Shown in pieces: positions 34,131 to 46,996 of a stretch of 64,000 nt of DNA. The stretch lies in the NCBI RefSeq assembly GCF_037975245.1, contig NC_092571.1, forward strand, positions 27,666,564 to 27,730,563, in the 5' to 3' direction. The stretch is from Apostichopus japonicus. Lineage: Eukaryota; Echinodermata; Holothuroidea; Aspidochirotida; Stichopodidae. Position numbers and translations under genes: made by a program. How positions within the stretch are numbered: the stretch's first letter is position 1; each line of letters opens with the position of its first letter. The notes under the pieces were generated by a model. It worked only from the letters and a program-made list of their open reading frames with translations, did no database searches and was not told the DNA's origin.

Positions 34131-37100
34131 AAAATCTGGGAGTGTGTTACGTTGTAGCTTTTTTTTTTATAAAGAAGCAAAACTTGTTAATGAAATTAAA
34201 ACTACCTTATGACATTCTCAGAGAAAAAAGAGGTCCAGATGTTCTAACTGACTGATTTAATAGACTCTTGTATTACTTCAGGTGTCCCCCTACCTTCCCT
34301 CTACGAAACCCCTCTGTACCCCATCACCTTACATGAGTCTTATTTGTTCTCTTCAGATACACAGTATAGATTAGACTGACTTTCCTCAACCTTTGACCAA
34401 GGTCATGTTCGATATCTATTCCCTGTCTCTGAAGGGACTTTCGAAACTTCACTTTGAAGCATGTAAGACCGTCATGTTTCAGTGTCCATGTAAGGGGACT
34501 GGGAATGAGTTCAGGTTGAGTAAGTTTCCATTGCAAGGCTCCTACTTTGCCGACTCTTCTCAGAAAGAGTACTGTGTAAGAGGAATTTAAGGCAATTGTA
34601 TGATAGGCATATCTTGAAGAGCTAGCTCACAGATATAACAATGGGGTTTGTAAAGTATGTGCATAGAGTCCTGTCTTTAGGTTCCAGCAATCAACCAAAT
34701 TTGGTCTTCTTACACTAGACTGTTCCTCCTGGTTAAGTAGTCATTTGCTCCGGTAAAACTTCCCTTATAAGATTTGGGGAAGAGGAGGAGAGAGGGGAAA
34801 GGGGAGGGGGGAGGGGGAAGGATGAAGTTTATTGACTGATTTCTTGGTCTCCTTTTTTGTGTTATTCTTATGGAACTAAAGTTTCTCATTACTTTGAAAA
34901 GATTTGCTTCTGAGGTGTTGTTTTATTGATATTCTTTTTGTGAAACCTGTTTATACTTTAATACTTTGCTGTGCTTTTTGTATAAATTGTATACAGACCC
35001 CTATCCCCCCAAAAAACAATAGGAACATCTTGCCAAAATAATTTATAATTACTGAATTTTAGTTGTTGTTGCTGAGATTTCTTTTTTCATTTTAATATCT
35101 TCCTAGAGGTTCAGTCAAATCATACTACTGCATTATCTGGTTCGAGATGCAGAATTTCTCTTCTGTCTGGTCGTTTGTGTTTGCTTTACTTTGGCAGCTT
35201 TCTTTTAAAGCACATCTTCACTGATTTTAATCAGTGATTCACTTTTAATAGGTGGTTTAGAGGATGGACCGTGGGTGGGGTTGGGATGGACACATGGGTG
35301 GGTTGAGGATTGGTGCTTACCCCTCCCACCCTTTAGCAGATATGAGGTACGCTGTACTCAGAAGACAGTAGTGCAGCAAGGGTCACAGGTTGTTCCATCT
35401 TATGTTTGCAGTTTGTCAGACTTTCTAGCACATGAGAGGTCATTTACCAGTGACCTTTGACCTCAAGAGTATCCATTATGCTTTATTGATAAGGTTTATA
35501 CAACTTGAGCAAACAGATTTATCAATTTACTTAGCCCACTTTGGATTGAAGCCAGTAAGCCCAAATTCTTTAGTGTCAGCAAGTTATAAGGTTGAATGCC
35601 AGCTGACTGCACCTTTGGGGCAAAACGAATGCATTGAGGCATTTACATAGTGTCCCTGTTCTGTAACCTTTTGTTATTCAATACTGAGGACAACCTACAG
35701 CTTTACTTCATTGCATGGACTGTAAGTTTGTATTGAATATTAATCATTGAATACCCATTTTTTTTGGGGGGGGGGGTTGGAGGGGGATGGGTTCTGTCGT
35801 TATTGTTAATGATCATTCTGACAGCATGCTAACATTGTTGAGGGATGTTGACACCTGTAAAGCAAATCTCAAAATGTGGTGGAATATTTTCAGTTTTTAT
35901 AAATTCACGAAGGAGATTGTTTCACTAGAATTTTTGCATCAGGGGTGGGGGAGGGCGGGGCGGTGTTGGACAAAAGAGGGGTAGATGTAACTTGCAATGG
36001 CAAATCTATTTCTGTTGTGATATTTGGGAAAGATATATTTTATCAATCAAAAATATTAAACAGTTCAGTTGTATAAAAAAAAAATCCAAAAGAGAAAAGG
36101 AAAAATTTCAATCCATTAGCATATTTCAAGTTCTTTTGTTTATAGTATGCAATTATATTCTTGCTAGTGTCTAGCTATTTTTTTTAAAGAACTTTTCTAA
36201 GAAACTTTTTTAGCCAAACCTAAACTTTTAATTGAAACAGACAATTTTAATCGTATTCTATTATGTAGCAATTTATTCGATGTGCACGAAAAGATGGCTT
36301 TGACCTATATTTTTATTTATTCATTTCATTGGATAATTCATTGATATTACATGTTTCTTCATTACATAGCCCCTTAATTTCTACTAGAAAGGCCCCGCTG
36401 TGTTTGAAATTTTAATGTGGCTCCTCCGATACCTGTCGTAACCAGTGACTTCACAGGAGGGTGGGTATCTAGGTCCAGAAACTGTTACGTGGTAGTTGAT
36501 GGGTATACCCCCATCCATGTTGTTGAGCTATCATACGTCACCATACATAATCACAGGTAGTTGCCTCTGATTGGTTGGTTGAGAGATGTGCGGAACTGTA
36601 AGTGAACCTCAAATGAACGGTGGTTTTCTTGTCTTAATTACGCTATTTGTGTTACAGTGAGAGAACAAGGACGCTATTTTTGTGTTTTGTAGTTTAAAAG
36701 GATTTTCTGGTGGCTGAGTTTAATTGCTTAGACAAGTTACCCAAGATTTTCTGAATTTTTAGGCAAAAACCACATCCTCATAGCAGTTTTGCATTGCGGA
36801 GATAATAAGTTGTCAAATTATGTGATATTTTGTAAATGCCATCTGGCAACAGCAGTATGGACCAGTTATGTCATCAGGGCACTTTGGCTGAAAATGTATT
36901 TGTTTTTCTTTATAATTTATCAATCATTTATTACTGTGTAAAAGTAAGTTGGCCTGACGTTTCGATCCTAGCAGGATCTTTTTTTCATTTATTTACTACA
37001 GAGAAAAATAATATTTCTACCAAACCCCAACCCCCCCCCAAATAAAAAAAAAACATTTTGATGAAAAAGTACAAAGAAATTTGACAACTAAGCAAACATT

Positions 37101-37840
37101 CCAGATGTATCAGGTTTCAAGGAATAATCAACTAGAAGATCATAATAGCGTATTAAAGTAAAGCCTTTGAAGAGCATTTGCCCAGATGACGTCACAGATC
37201 CCCTACTGTGTGATTCAAACTTCTTGGAGTATTTACAAAATGGGTTACATTCAAGCAAACATATCTCGAGTTTGGGGCAATATCTTGAGATGGGGTTTTC
37301 ACATAGCAGTATGGAATTGTCACCGGAAAATCCCTTTTTAAAGGTTGGGAAGAAAGGCTTGTGCATAACAGCAATCTGCTACACTCACTGCTTTAAATCA
37401 ATGTTCTCAGATCGTATTAAAAGCGACCATAGGTAGGTAGACAAAATAAAACCGACATGAGCTACTATACAATTCTTTTATACAATGCTGGCTTTGTTAG
37501 AAATTACAATATAAATGACAGTGGTGTTATCACGAGCAGCCTTGACAATGTTTTATTCAATTAGAGAAGAAAGGTATTCGTGCTATCTCTTGTTACAGGA
37601 TATAGATTGGACAAACATGGGTATCGGTATTCTGGTGAACACTTAACAACAGTAAATTCTACAATTTTAGCCTTGTCTTAGTCAATTTATATTAGTAAAA
37701 GAAAAGTGCTAATGAAAATGGTCTGCTGAAGATACATTAAAGACAAAACAAAAATTAAAACAATGTTGTTAATTGCGTACTCTTTCCCCCTATCTCTCTC
37801 TGCAGTATTGTCTTTTCTGTTCGGGCCCTTCGATCTAGTG
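34131..37840. other. Gene-free interval
   Basis: No recognisable coding sequence. Contains purine-rich and poly-G/T patches (about 34780-34830, 35760, 35940). A stretch around 36836-36905 (CATCTGGCAACA, TGTCATCA) resembles 38551-38620 as a diverged direct repeat. Confidence 0.5.
36836..36905 (+). repeat. Diverged direct repeat, copy 1 of 2
   Basis: Shares GCATCTGGCAACA-, TGTCATCA- and GAAAA.GT.TTTGTT-like blocks with 38551-38620, 1.7 kb away. It looks like an old interspersed repeat. Confidence 0.45.
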
Positions 37841-38200
37841 CAGGGGTGGGCAACCTTTTTGAATGAATGGGCCAGATATAGGCCTAAGGAGTGAAACATT
37901 GACTGGGCCGCACCCAACTAACGACCTGCTGTTGATTTCAAACCTTTGATTCCGAGGACTTTCAAGCAATAGGTGTGTGTACTTAATCTGTATTCACAAA
38001 AACATAATGTCAATACAGTACAGTTGAAAATTAATAGAGACAATAGGCCTACCTGACAGCATCATTAGTGCCGATAAATTCTAAGCAGCTAGCTCGTTTG
38101 TTGTGAAGATGTAAAATAGGTTGATTTTTTGTTTTTTCTTGGGGGGCAAAAAACAATAAATAACTGGCGTGGCCAGCGGGCCGTAGGTTGCCCACCACAG
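37841..38200. mobile_element. hAT (Charlie-type) MITE, 360 bp
   Basis: Ends CAGGGGTGGGCAACC and GGTTGCCCACCACAG are inverted. Flanking 8-mers ATCTAGTG (37833-37840) and GTCTAGTG (38201-38208) differ at one base. CAGGGGTGGGCAA plus the inner GGGCCGCAC and GCGGGCCGTAGGTTGCCC is the classic hAT-Charlie terminal pattern. No ORF. Confidence 0.88.
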
Positions 38201-38550
38201 GTCTAGTGTGATGATTTTAAAGCCTCATTATGCATTCATATTTTGACGGTCAGTTGACGGATGTTCATGATTTATCATTTCTTTCTTGTACTATTTCGTG
38301 TAGGAAAAAAAGTGGTTGAATAAATTTATAAATAAAAATTAAAAACGCCCCTTATTCCTGCATGCGCGCGCGTCAGAACTTTTGTTGAGGCGAGTTCCAT
38401 GCTTATAATAAGCGTCTAGCGCCCTCTACAGCGTTTTCCGGTAGCTAGCAGAGTATTTAAAATATCTACTGCTGTAGGTCAAATCCACGCCATTATAGCA
38501 TTTTGGAGGGCAAAGATTTCTTTGCTTCAAATTTGATGGTATTTTTTGAA

Positions 38551-38620
38551 TGCATCTGGCAACAAAAGAGTGACTGATGTCATCACGGCAATTCAGTTGA
38601 AAACGTGTTTGTTATAACGT
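38551..38620 (+). repeat. Diverged direct repeat, copy 2 of 2
   Basis: Partner of 36836-36905; see the shared blocks noted there. Confidence 0.45.
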
Positions 38621-39049
38621 TACATTCCATCAACCATATCTGAGTGACGGACAAGCTTGACATATGGAGTTCTCAACTAACAGTGGAATAGGCCTATTTT
38701 CTGTTTAAAATAAACAGTACAGTGTCTACCACCCGAATATCGTTTAAGTTGATCTAATTCTGGGGGGGGGGGGGTGGATGGCAGTACACGTCTGAATTTA
38801 CCACGTTCTCCCCCTTCCAAGGGTACCCTACAGATTTCTGCGTGAGGAATTTACACATCGGGAAGAGATGTGAAACAGTGGAAGTAGGCAAATTGCCGAG
38901 TTGGAATGGGGGGGGGGGAGTCTGAATCCCCTGCCCTCATCTCAAGTGCTTAATTGAGGAAATGGACTTACAACCCTAAGTCAAGTTCTGACTAGATCTT
39001 CACGTAGTTCGTCTGAATAGAATCAGGGACTGTGAATGAGAGGGATGCC

Positions 39050-39640
39050 AGATGCCGAAATGGAGGGAGAGGGGGAGGAGGGAAGGAGAATGGAAGGAAG
39101 AGGGGAGGCGGAGGGGGAGAAGGAGGGGCGGAAAGGGGGAGGAGGAGGGAAGGAGGAGGGGAGGAGGAGGGGAAGTGAGAAGGAGGGGAGGAAAGGGGGA
39201 GGAGGAGGGAAGGAGGAGGGGAGGAGGAGGGGAAGTGAGAAGGAGGGGAGGAAAGGGGGCAAAGGGGGAGGAGGAGGGGAGGAGGAGCGGAGGAGGAGGG
39301 AAGGAGGAGGGGAGGAGGAGGGAAAGTGAGAAGGAGGGGAAGCAAAGGGGGAGCAAAGGGGGAGGAGGAGGGAAGGAGGAGCCGAGGAGGAGGGAAGGAT
39401 GAGGGAGGAATAGGGGAGGAGAAGCTAACGAGGAGGGGGAGGAGGAGGGAAGGGGAGGGAGGAGGAAGAGGAGAAGGAGGGGCGGAAAGGGGAGGAGGAG
39501 GGTAGGGGGAGGGGAGAAGGAGGTGAAGGGAGAAGGAGGGGAGGTAAGGGGAGGAAAGGGGGAGGAGGAGGGGAGGAGGAGCTAGGGAGGAAGAGGGGAG
39601 GAAGAGGGAAGGTGGAGGAAGAGGAGGGAAGGAGGAGGGT
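39050..39640. repeat. ~590-bp polypurine (GGA/GGGA) tract
   Basis: Almost uninterrupted A/G on the plus strand. Within it a roughly 60-bp unit (GGAAGTGAGAAGGAGGGGAG) repeats two to three times at about 39140-39260. Long E/P/L/S-rich frames on both strands are composition artefacts. Confidence 0.95.
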
Positions 39641-40714
39641 TATTTATAATAGATATTACCTTTTAGAACATTCGACTGTCCTTCAGTAGTCACTGATGTA
39701 TCTAATGAACTTATAAACGGTCTCGACAGGGGCCATACAGGAACATTACAATTACCACCGTTACTGTTATCAGCTATATGCTGCCATATTACCGTAGTTT
39801 ATGCCCGACATGTCAGTCACAGCCTGTGTGCATATACCCTCAGAGCCGTGAGTCTATAGTACTACACAAAAGCAACGAACTACTCGACTTAGTAATACAT
39901 ACAGAGAGCGGACAGAAAACTTTTCTCGAGGTCCTTGGTTAGCTGAAAGTGGAAATATAATATTGAAAAGATTCTATGTTTCATCATTTTGATAGTTGAA
40001 ACTGTTCGTTCCACTTTCAATACCTTCAATCTGTCCATCATTTTAAAAGTGAGATATTGAGAGACATTGCGTGCATGAGCGTAGGTTTAACTATGTCCTA
40101 TATTATATGTAGAGTGAAATATGTATAAGAGACAAGCTAGAGATTTATGTCCCTCCTCCCTCCTCCCTCCTCACTCCCCATTCCGTTAAGACATGTCGTT
40201 AAGACATAACTATAGGCATGTATACATTATAGTCTAAATATACCTCAGAATGTACCATTTTACATATAAACTATTTTTAATCATTTTATTTATATTTTGC
40301 TGGAGGAGAGGGAGATCCAGATATTCTACATCAGGGTACTCTTCGTCGACTCTAGGGACACAGTCCTACTTTGTTACATCCTTGACCCGCCTCTGGTCCT
40401 TCCATGTTTAGAGGTCCATGCCCCTATCTAAATCAGTCGCGGGGACCCCCCCTTCCCCCATCGCCTCCTCATGCACCTTTGACATCATACATGCGCCACT
40501 TCCGCTCACACAGGACCCACACATAACAGAAAACTGCTAGTTGGAAGGGATATAATCTTATAGCACAAAGCGTATAAACTCAAGTGCTTAAATCTAAAAG
40601 AAATAATCAAAACGTGATATAAAAATCAAATATTCTCAACTTGATCAACAATTTGTAGCAAAAGATCTTTATTTACTTTCGGTTGTCTTTGTTCTGCAGT
40701 TGAAGGATAAATTG

Positions 40715-40719
<5 letters not shown>

Positions 40720-40793
<74 letters not shown>
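40720..40793. repeat. (TA)n microsatellite
   Basis: About 36 uninterrupted AT dinucleotides. Confidence 0.98.
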
Positions 40794-40796
<3 letters not shown>

Positions 40797-43664
40797 TTAA
40801 AAAAAAAATAAAGAAAACCTTTTGACATTTTGACTGTACCTTTAACGTTTCTAATATTAAAGTCCTATTTTGGGAATAAAAAAACGATCGTGTTTCTTTT
40901 ATCAACAATAATCAACGATAAAACATTCAATATTTCTCGTTTTGTCGATCTTTCACTGTGCGTAATTGGTAATCACGTTATATCACGTGATAGCCATGCA
41001 CTATATTGAGATCATTCACGTTGCGCACTTCGCGTTTTATATAATAAATCACCGCAATACGTTTTTTTTTTTTTTGTCTTTTTGTCTTTTCTGAGTTATT
41101 TGTAGTGCCCGTTTCTAATTAAGGTCTCTGATAATCATCCCCGATGTGAAAGGGCCAAAATTGCTTTGGATAAGTGCAAATTTTACCACTTCCTTTCTCC
41201 CTGAAGAATATATCTTAAGATACTAGTTTATACCTTCGATAAGCTATAATAAGCATTGTGGTAAGAAACGGGTATTCTCTCAAATTAAACAAGCCGTAAT
41301 TACCGATGTGTGGCGTTTTTAAACAAAGTGAGAGCGAAAGAAAGAAAAGAAAAATAGAAGAGAAATAGAACCTTCGTTTTGCAGAGGGGGGGGGGGGGGG
41401 GTGAAGTGCATGAGTCTGTTTGGGGTTGACACCCATGATCTGTTAAACCATCAAATTTCATCGACCACGAGTGGACACCTTTGTAATGTCGACATGCTTA
41501 AGTAGCTATGACGCAAGCGATGAGAACCATTAGACCATTACAAGGCCGTACAGAGGTAAACAATTCCTCGGTCAATAGATATACAGGCGACCTCTGATTT
41601 ACGTTCCTTTTCAAAAAAGTTACGAGATGGTGGGTTGTTATATAACTGGATTGGACTACTTTATTTTTAAAGGTTTAGAATATGAAAGAAGTGATATTGT
41701 GAAAATTTATGTCATTAATGAAAATTCGAGTTATCTAAATATTCAGCAAATAAAAAAATAATAATAATGAAATCAACCTGCCCTTAAATAAAGAGGCGTG
41801 GCGAATAACCATCAATACGAGATATCGTGTGAAGCTAATATAATAGACAGTTGTAGGTCCTACCTGACTAACGACAGTATCACGTGGGTGTAGGATGAAC
41901 GAAGGGTGCGATAAGGGTAGCAAAGGGGGCCTGAGTGGGAGGAAACAACGATACACAATGTAATATAATATCTTTCCACTCCAAGGGTTGTATATATATA
42001 TATATACATTTATGTACTTTCCATTCGACTGCCAAGTATTCACCTAAATGAATAATTACACGTCTGCGCTTGGAATATATGGTATTAAAGCACTTAAACA
42101 AAAGTAAAAGAAGAGATACATACAAACTACTCCTACCGTGGATTATATTTAATACATGTCATAGATTTGGATAGGTTTCTGGAAGCTTCTTTTTTTCCGA
42201 CAAGGATTGTGCGCCTCCAATTTAGTCACGTTTATGCTACTTGCGCGTGACGCCTTGGGAATAAGGTGCAGATTTGCCAGTTTCTATTTGACAGCTGAAA
42301 TGATTATTAAGGATACCATTTTATTTACACGTTGGATCTTTTCTTTTAAATAACTCAAGTTTTTCTTATTCTTATTCTTTTCTCCTTTTTTTTTGCCCTA
42401 TTCAAAACTTGTCAATTCAAACGAACTATAGGGACTGTGTGAAAGCGGAAAATGGGTACATAGGGATTCGACCAAAGTGTATTTGCAATAAGCATTTCTG
42501 TATTTTAATTTATATTTTAATATTTTCTTTAAGCCTTCCCTTGTGTCTATTTGTGATGAAAAATAAGAAACAGTGTTTGACTTTTGTAAACAGAAGTATA
42601 GAATTACAACAGATGAGACGGAAAAAGAACGAAAGAAAGAAACAGACAAAATAAGACAGAAATAACGTTACCCGTTTTCCGATGTCATAAAGAAGTCGTG
42701 ACATTACACGGCAGTCAATTTACAATACATATGCCAGGCACATGTCGCAAACTATTTGTCTACACGTGGTTAAGCTACCCCACAAATACGTTTTGAACTT
42801 ATCAAAGAAAAAAAACTAATGCAAGTTAAAAACAATGCGAACGAATGTAACTTGAATCGACAAGTATGTTACTTATGTTACGGGCAAAACAGAGATACAA
42901 CATTTATTTCCCGGATTTTCGTTGACATTAGGAAGGTCTCTGAAGTACGATGCACGCGTTGGCGATGCTTCCGAAAGTCAACAAGTGACCTTATAAGGAA
43001 ACGACTCGCGTTTCGGAAGTTAAACGTATGACATGTGATATTCCGAGACGATGAGTTGTTTTCCGCATATATAGCCTACTTGGGAATCTTCCGGAAACAA
43101 CTATAATGAGTGAAGTCGATCATTAATGTTAATATAAGAGAAGGCAAAGCCCGATACTAAGATCAGTTAGAGATAGTTTGTCTTGGAGTTAAAGAGACTT
43201 GACTCACTGTCTGTCGATATATTTGGTCTTAATCATGAGAAAAGTTTGTAAAACTGCCTGTGTTAATAGCTAAATAAATCCTGGTTTAATATTAAACGTA
43301 TATACTAATTTTCCACTCCGTAATCATCTGAGTTTGCCTCGCGCTGTATCACAGTATTCAACATAGGCTATATTACTTTCGGAGATTCGAAAGTTAACTG
43401 AACACTTTCAACCATTCATTGTCATATTATATAAAAATGTATATGTCATATTATATATGTAATTACTGAGTAGGAACTGGTACAGAGTCACGTGATCCAA
43501 AGGAATAAGATACATAAATAAAACTTGCCTAAATTAACCGATAACAGTTAATGTGTCATTAACATGCACAATGTATATGTACACCTATATATACCTGCTT
43601 TTATAATTGGCTAAATCGGTTAACAACTTTCGAGTATATTAAAGGTATAAACGAGAACAGCTCA

Positions 43665-43886
43665 ATGAAAACTGCAATTTGTGGTTGGTTGTAGCTTGGT
43701 GTAACACTGCCCAGGCAATGTAATATTGAAACATTATTGGCAATCTATGAACTCAAAGCTGCAGTTTGTGTTGGTTGTAGCTTGGTGTAACTCTGGCCAA
43801 GCAATGTAATATTGAAACATTATTGGCAATCTATCAACTCAAAGCTACATTTTGTAGTTGGTTATAGCTTGGTGTAACCCACTCTA
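43665..43886. repeat. 86-bp tandem repeat, ~2.6 copies
   Basis: GTAGCTTGGTGTAAC recurs at about 43691, 43777 and 43863. Between copies, GCAATGTAATATTGAAACAT and TTATTGGCAATCTAT are almost identical. Confidence 0.9.
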
Positions 43887-46667
43887 TAAACAAACCATGT
43901 AATGAGTATCAAATGTCACATAATTGGGTACATTTTAATCTAACCAAAAAGATCCAAAAATACCATATGATTTGGTTATGAACCGTTGATTCCAACTCCA
44001 GAAAATGTTCTGTTCCACAAAATATATTATGATCGTTTCATTTAGCAAACTGTTTACCCAGTGTTCTCCCTATCTAGCTATATGGTGCTGTTGTGGTTAA
44101 ATAAAGTAACACATTAGTGTTTGTATATGTATATCTGACAGTGAATTCTTAATAGCTTTGTTTGTACGGGTCCATCGTGTACTGCAGCAAATATCAGCAT
44201 GGAAATTTGGAATTACATCGATGAGGAAATCCCAGTCTCTTTCTGAGCATCAAGTTAGTAACATATTAGAAGATGAAATGTTCATTTTCTTTGCAATTGT
44301 TCTGTTTATATCCTTTGTATGTAGCCTTTACCTAACCTATGTATTACAGAACCACATATAACCCCCATTTTTTTAATTTATTTTTTGTGGCATGAAAGTT
44401 TTAACTTCAAACAAATATTATGTCAAATATTACTTGGGAAAGGCGTTTAGGCTTTCAAATGTAAATTTAACCAGTATTCGTAGGGCTATATTACTCTTAT
44501 ACACCAGGCTAACATAAATTTACCTGTCGTGGACTATTCTTTCAACAGAATATATCCAAGCAGATGTCCTTAGGCTGTACAGAAACACTCCCAGTCTCCA
44601 ATTTAATTAATTTCAGAAATCCAACATAATTAAAGTGATTATATTTTGCCTCTTACTTTTACCCGGAAAAAAAGTTGGTTGGAAGTATTTACGTCTATAG
44701 GAGTATTGCCCTGGGTTTCAATGAACCCAAAAACAAAGCTCAATCAATGAGTTGCTTAATTTAAAGAGATATTACGGCTAGCAAACTTGACTGTTTTCAA
44801 GTCATACCTGAAAATTCTTTCCAAGCATAACTTAAGCCGACCCCACTGAGAATGACACAACCCACCTCGACTATCGTAACTAGTAGTCTTTGGTCGTCAT
44901 CGCTTATAGTCGTACAACCTGACTCCCGCACAAAGATGAACGGGTTTTTATTTTGTTCGGTTAACGACTGGTGCTCGATTAGGTCATATATGCAGAATTA
45001 TTTTCCGCTGATGATTACATTTTGTGACAGAAGACAGTTGTAGCCATACATGAACCCCACCCCCTCTATTTCTCCCACAAATCACGCCCACTAACGACAG
45101 CCAGTCGAGAATCAAAACTACAGTATGAAATGTTTACCCGAAAGTTAACGAAGGCGGTATTGAAGTACTTAGCATGCATAGAATGCGGATGTGTGTGTAA
45201 TTATTAATTCACTTTGGCTTCGGCTTTGAGTACAATGGTTCTGTATGCTGCTGTGTTGGGACGAATTTTAGTAATTACCGACTTTTGCGATCAGCGATGT
45301 AGTCATTGCCGACTTTACAATCCTCGGTCCTCCCCCCTCCCCTCCCACTCTCACACTGCTTGACCATCCATAACATCCTACGTTACGACGGTTAAGATGA
45401 GTCGGGTCTGATTCTGTCGGTCAGTGAAAGGGTAGGTCATTGAAGGTGTGACAAACTTGTCGTCATTATTTTTCTGTCCATTGCAAAATTTAGTCAAATT
45501 TGATCAGTTCAGCTGGCAACAGCTGAATTGACGTGATACGATATCATAATGACAAAAAAAAAGTCTTTCCCATGTATATATAATAGTCTACAAATTGTGT
45601 ATCCAAAGATGCATGTGGACATATATAGTATCCTCAAAAATACGTTTTTATTCTAATGAAGCCTCGGATTTGGGGGTCGATTGGGTTTGAGGCGCAGGAG
45701 GGGGGGGGGGGGCGTTAAGTGGTAAACAAAACTCTACAATTGCCTCTGTTACATTTCAAGAGGACATTTAAAAGAAGATGTCAAAAGGTATATAAGACAA
45801 GGGTTATAAAGAAATTTGCCTTGATGATATAATCACAGAACACAGTGTTATTCAAGCTAAGATTTGACTGAGAAGGGTTCACCTAAAACAACCAAAGGCC
45901 ACCCTGAAAGTAACGTTTATCAGGTGATAGGAATAAAATGTTTGGTCTTTTTGAACTATAGTAGTCTTTCATTAATGGATTAAGTTATATCTGCAACTAG
46001 TCGGATGACCCTTTAATTTCACCTCTTTTTCAGAATCTCTACACGTTAAATAACTAATAACACGAGAGAGAGATAAGGTTACAAGAGGTTTACTTTAATT
46101 CCGTCCTAATTAGATTTCGGGTCCCACGTGGCCTTCTCTATCTAAATTAGAAAGTTTAATGGGCTAATTGTGTGAGATAATGCAGGTTCCCTGACGGGGT
46201 AATTTACAAACTGCAACAGAGAGAGAGTGTACAAAGAACAAATTGCAAGTCTTAATATCATCGGACTTTGTACTCTTAAATGATGAAAACTCACTCTTTC
46301 AAAAGTGTCCAGAACGTTCACTCCTTTGGAGGAATAAAAGGCATTCTTATCACAGAGTGACTTCAATTTTCATTTAGCTCTAACACTAAGGAGTTCTTTT
46401 TCACTCTATCGAGCTATATTTGATAGGAATTCACTCTGAGGAGAAGATTGAAAACACCCCACTATAAAATGATCATTGTAAACATTCTCAAAAAGTAAAT
46501 TGTTACTTTTTTTTTCATTTAATCCTCCAGTAACTTATTTAAAGGTTATACTATCATAAGGCTTACTAAAGTGTCTAGTTATACACTGTGGCAAACTATA
46601 AGTTGAAAGAGACTATTTCTGAAAGAAAAAAGTGAAGAAGTTTCCAAAGGGTTCCAAACGAAAAATA

Positions 46668-46996
<329 letters not shown>

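Larger units (their letters stand above)
39641..46660. other. Gene-free interval
   Basis: No gene recognised. It holds (TA)n at 40720-40793, poly-G runs at about 41387 and 45702, a short (TA)n at about 41990-42008 and an 86-bp tandem repeat at 43665-43886. Short open frames (for example 44158-44361) lack recognisable motifs or splice context. Confidence 0.5.

Noticed and set aside
38992..39402. Pro/Ser/Leu-rich and Gly/Glu/Arg-rich ORFs on both strands
   Set aside because: Composition artefact of the polypurine tract.
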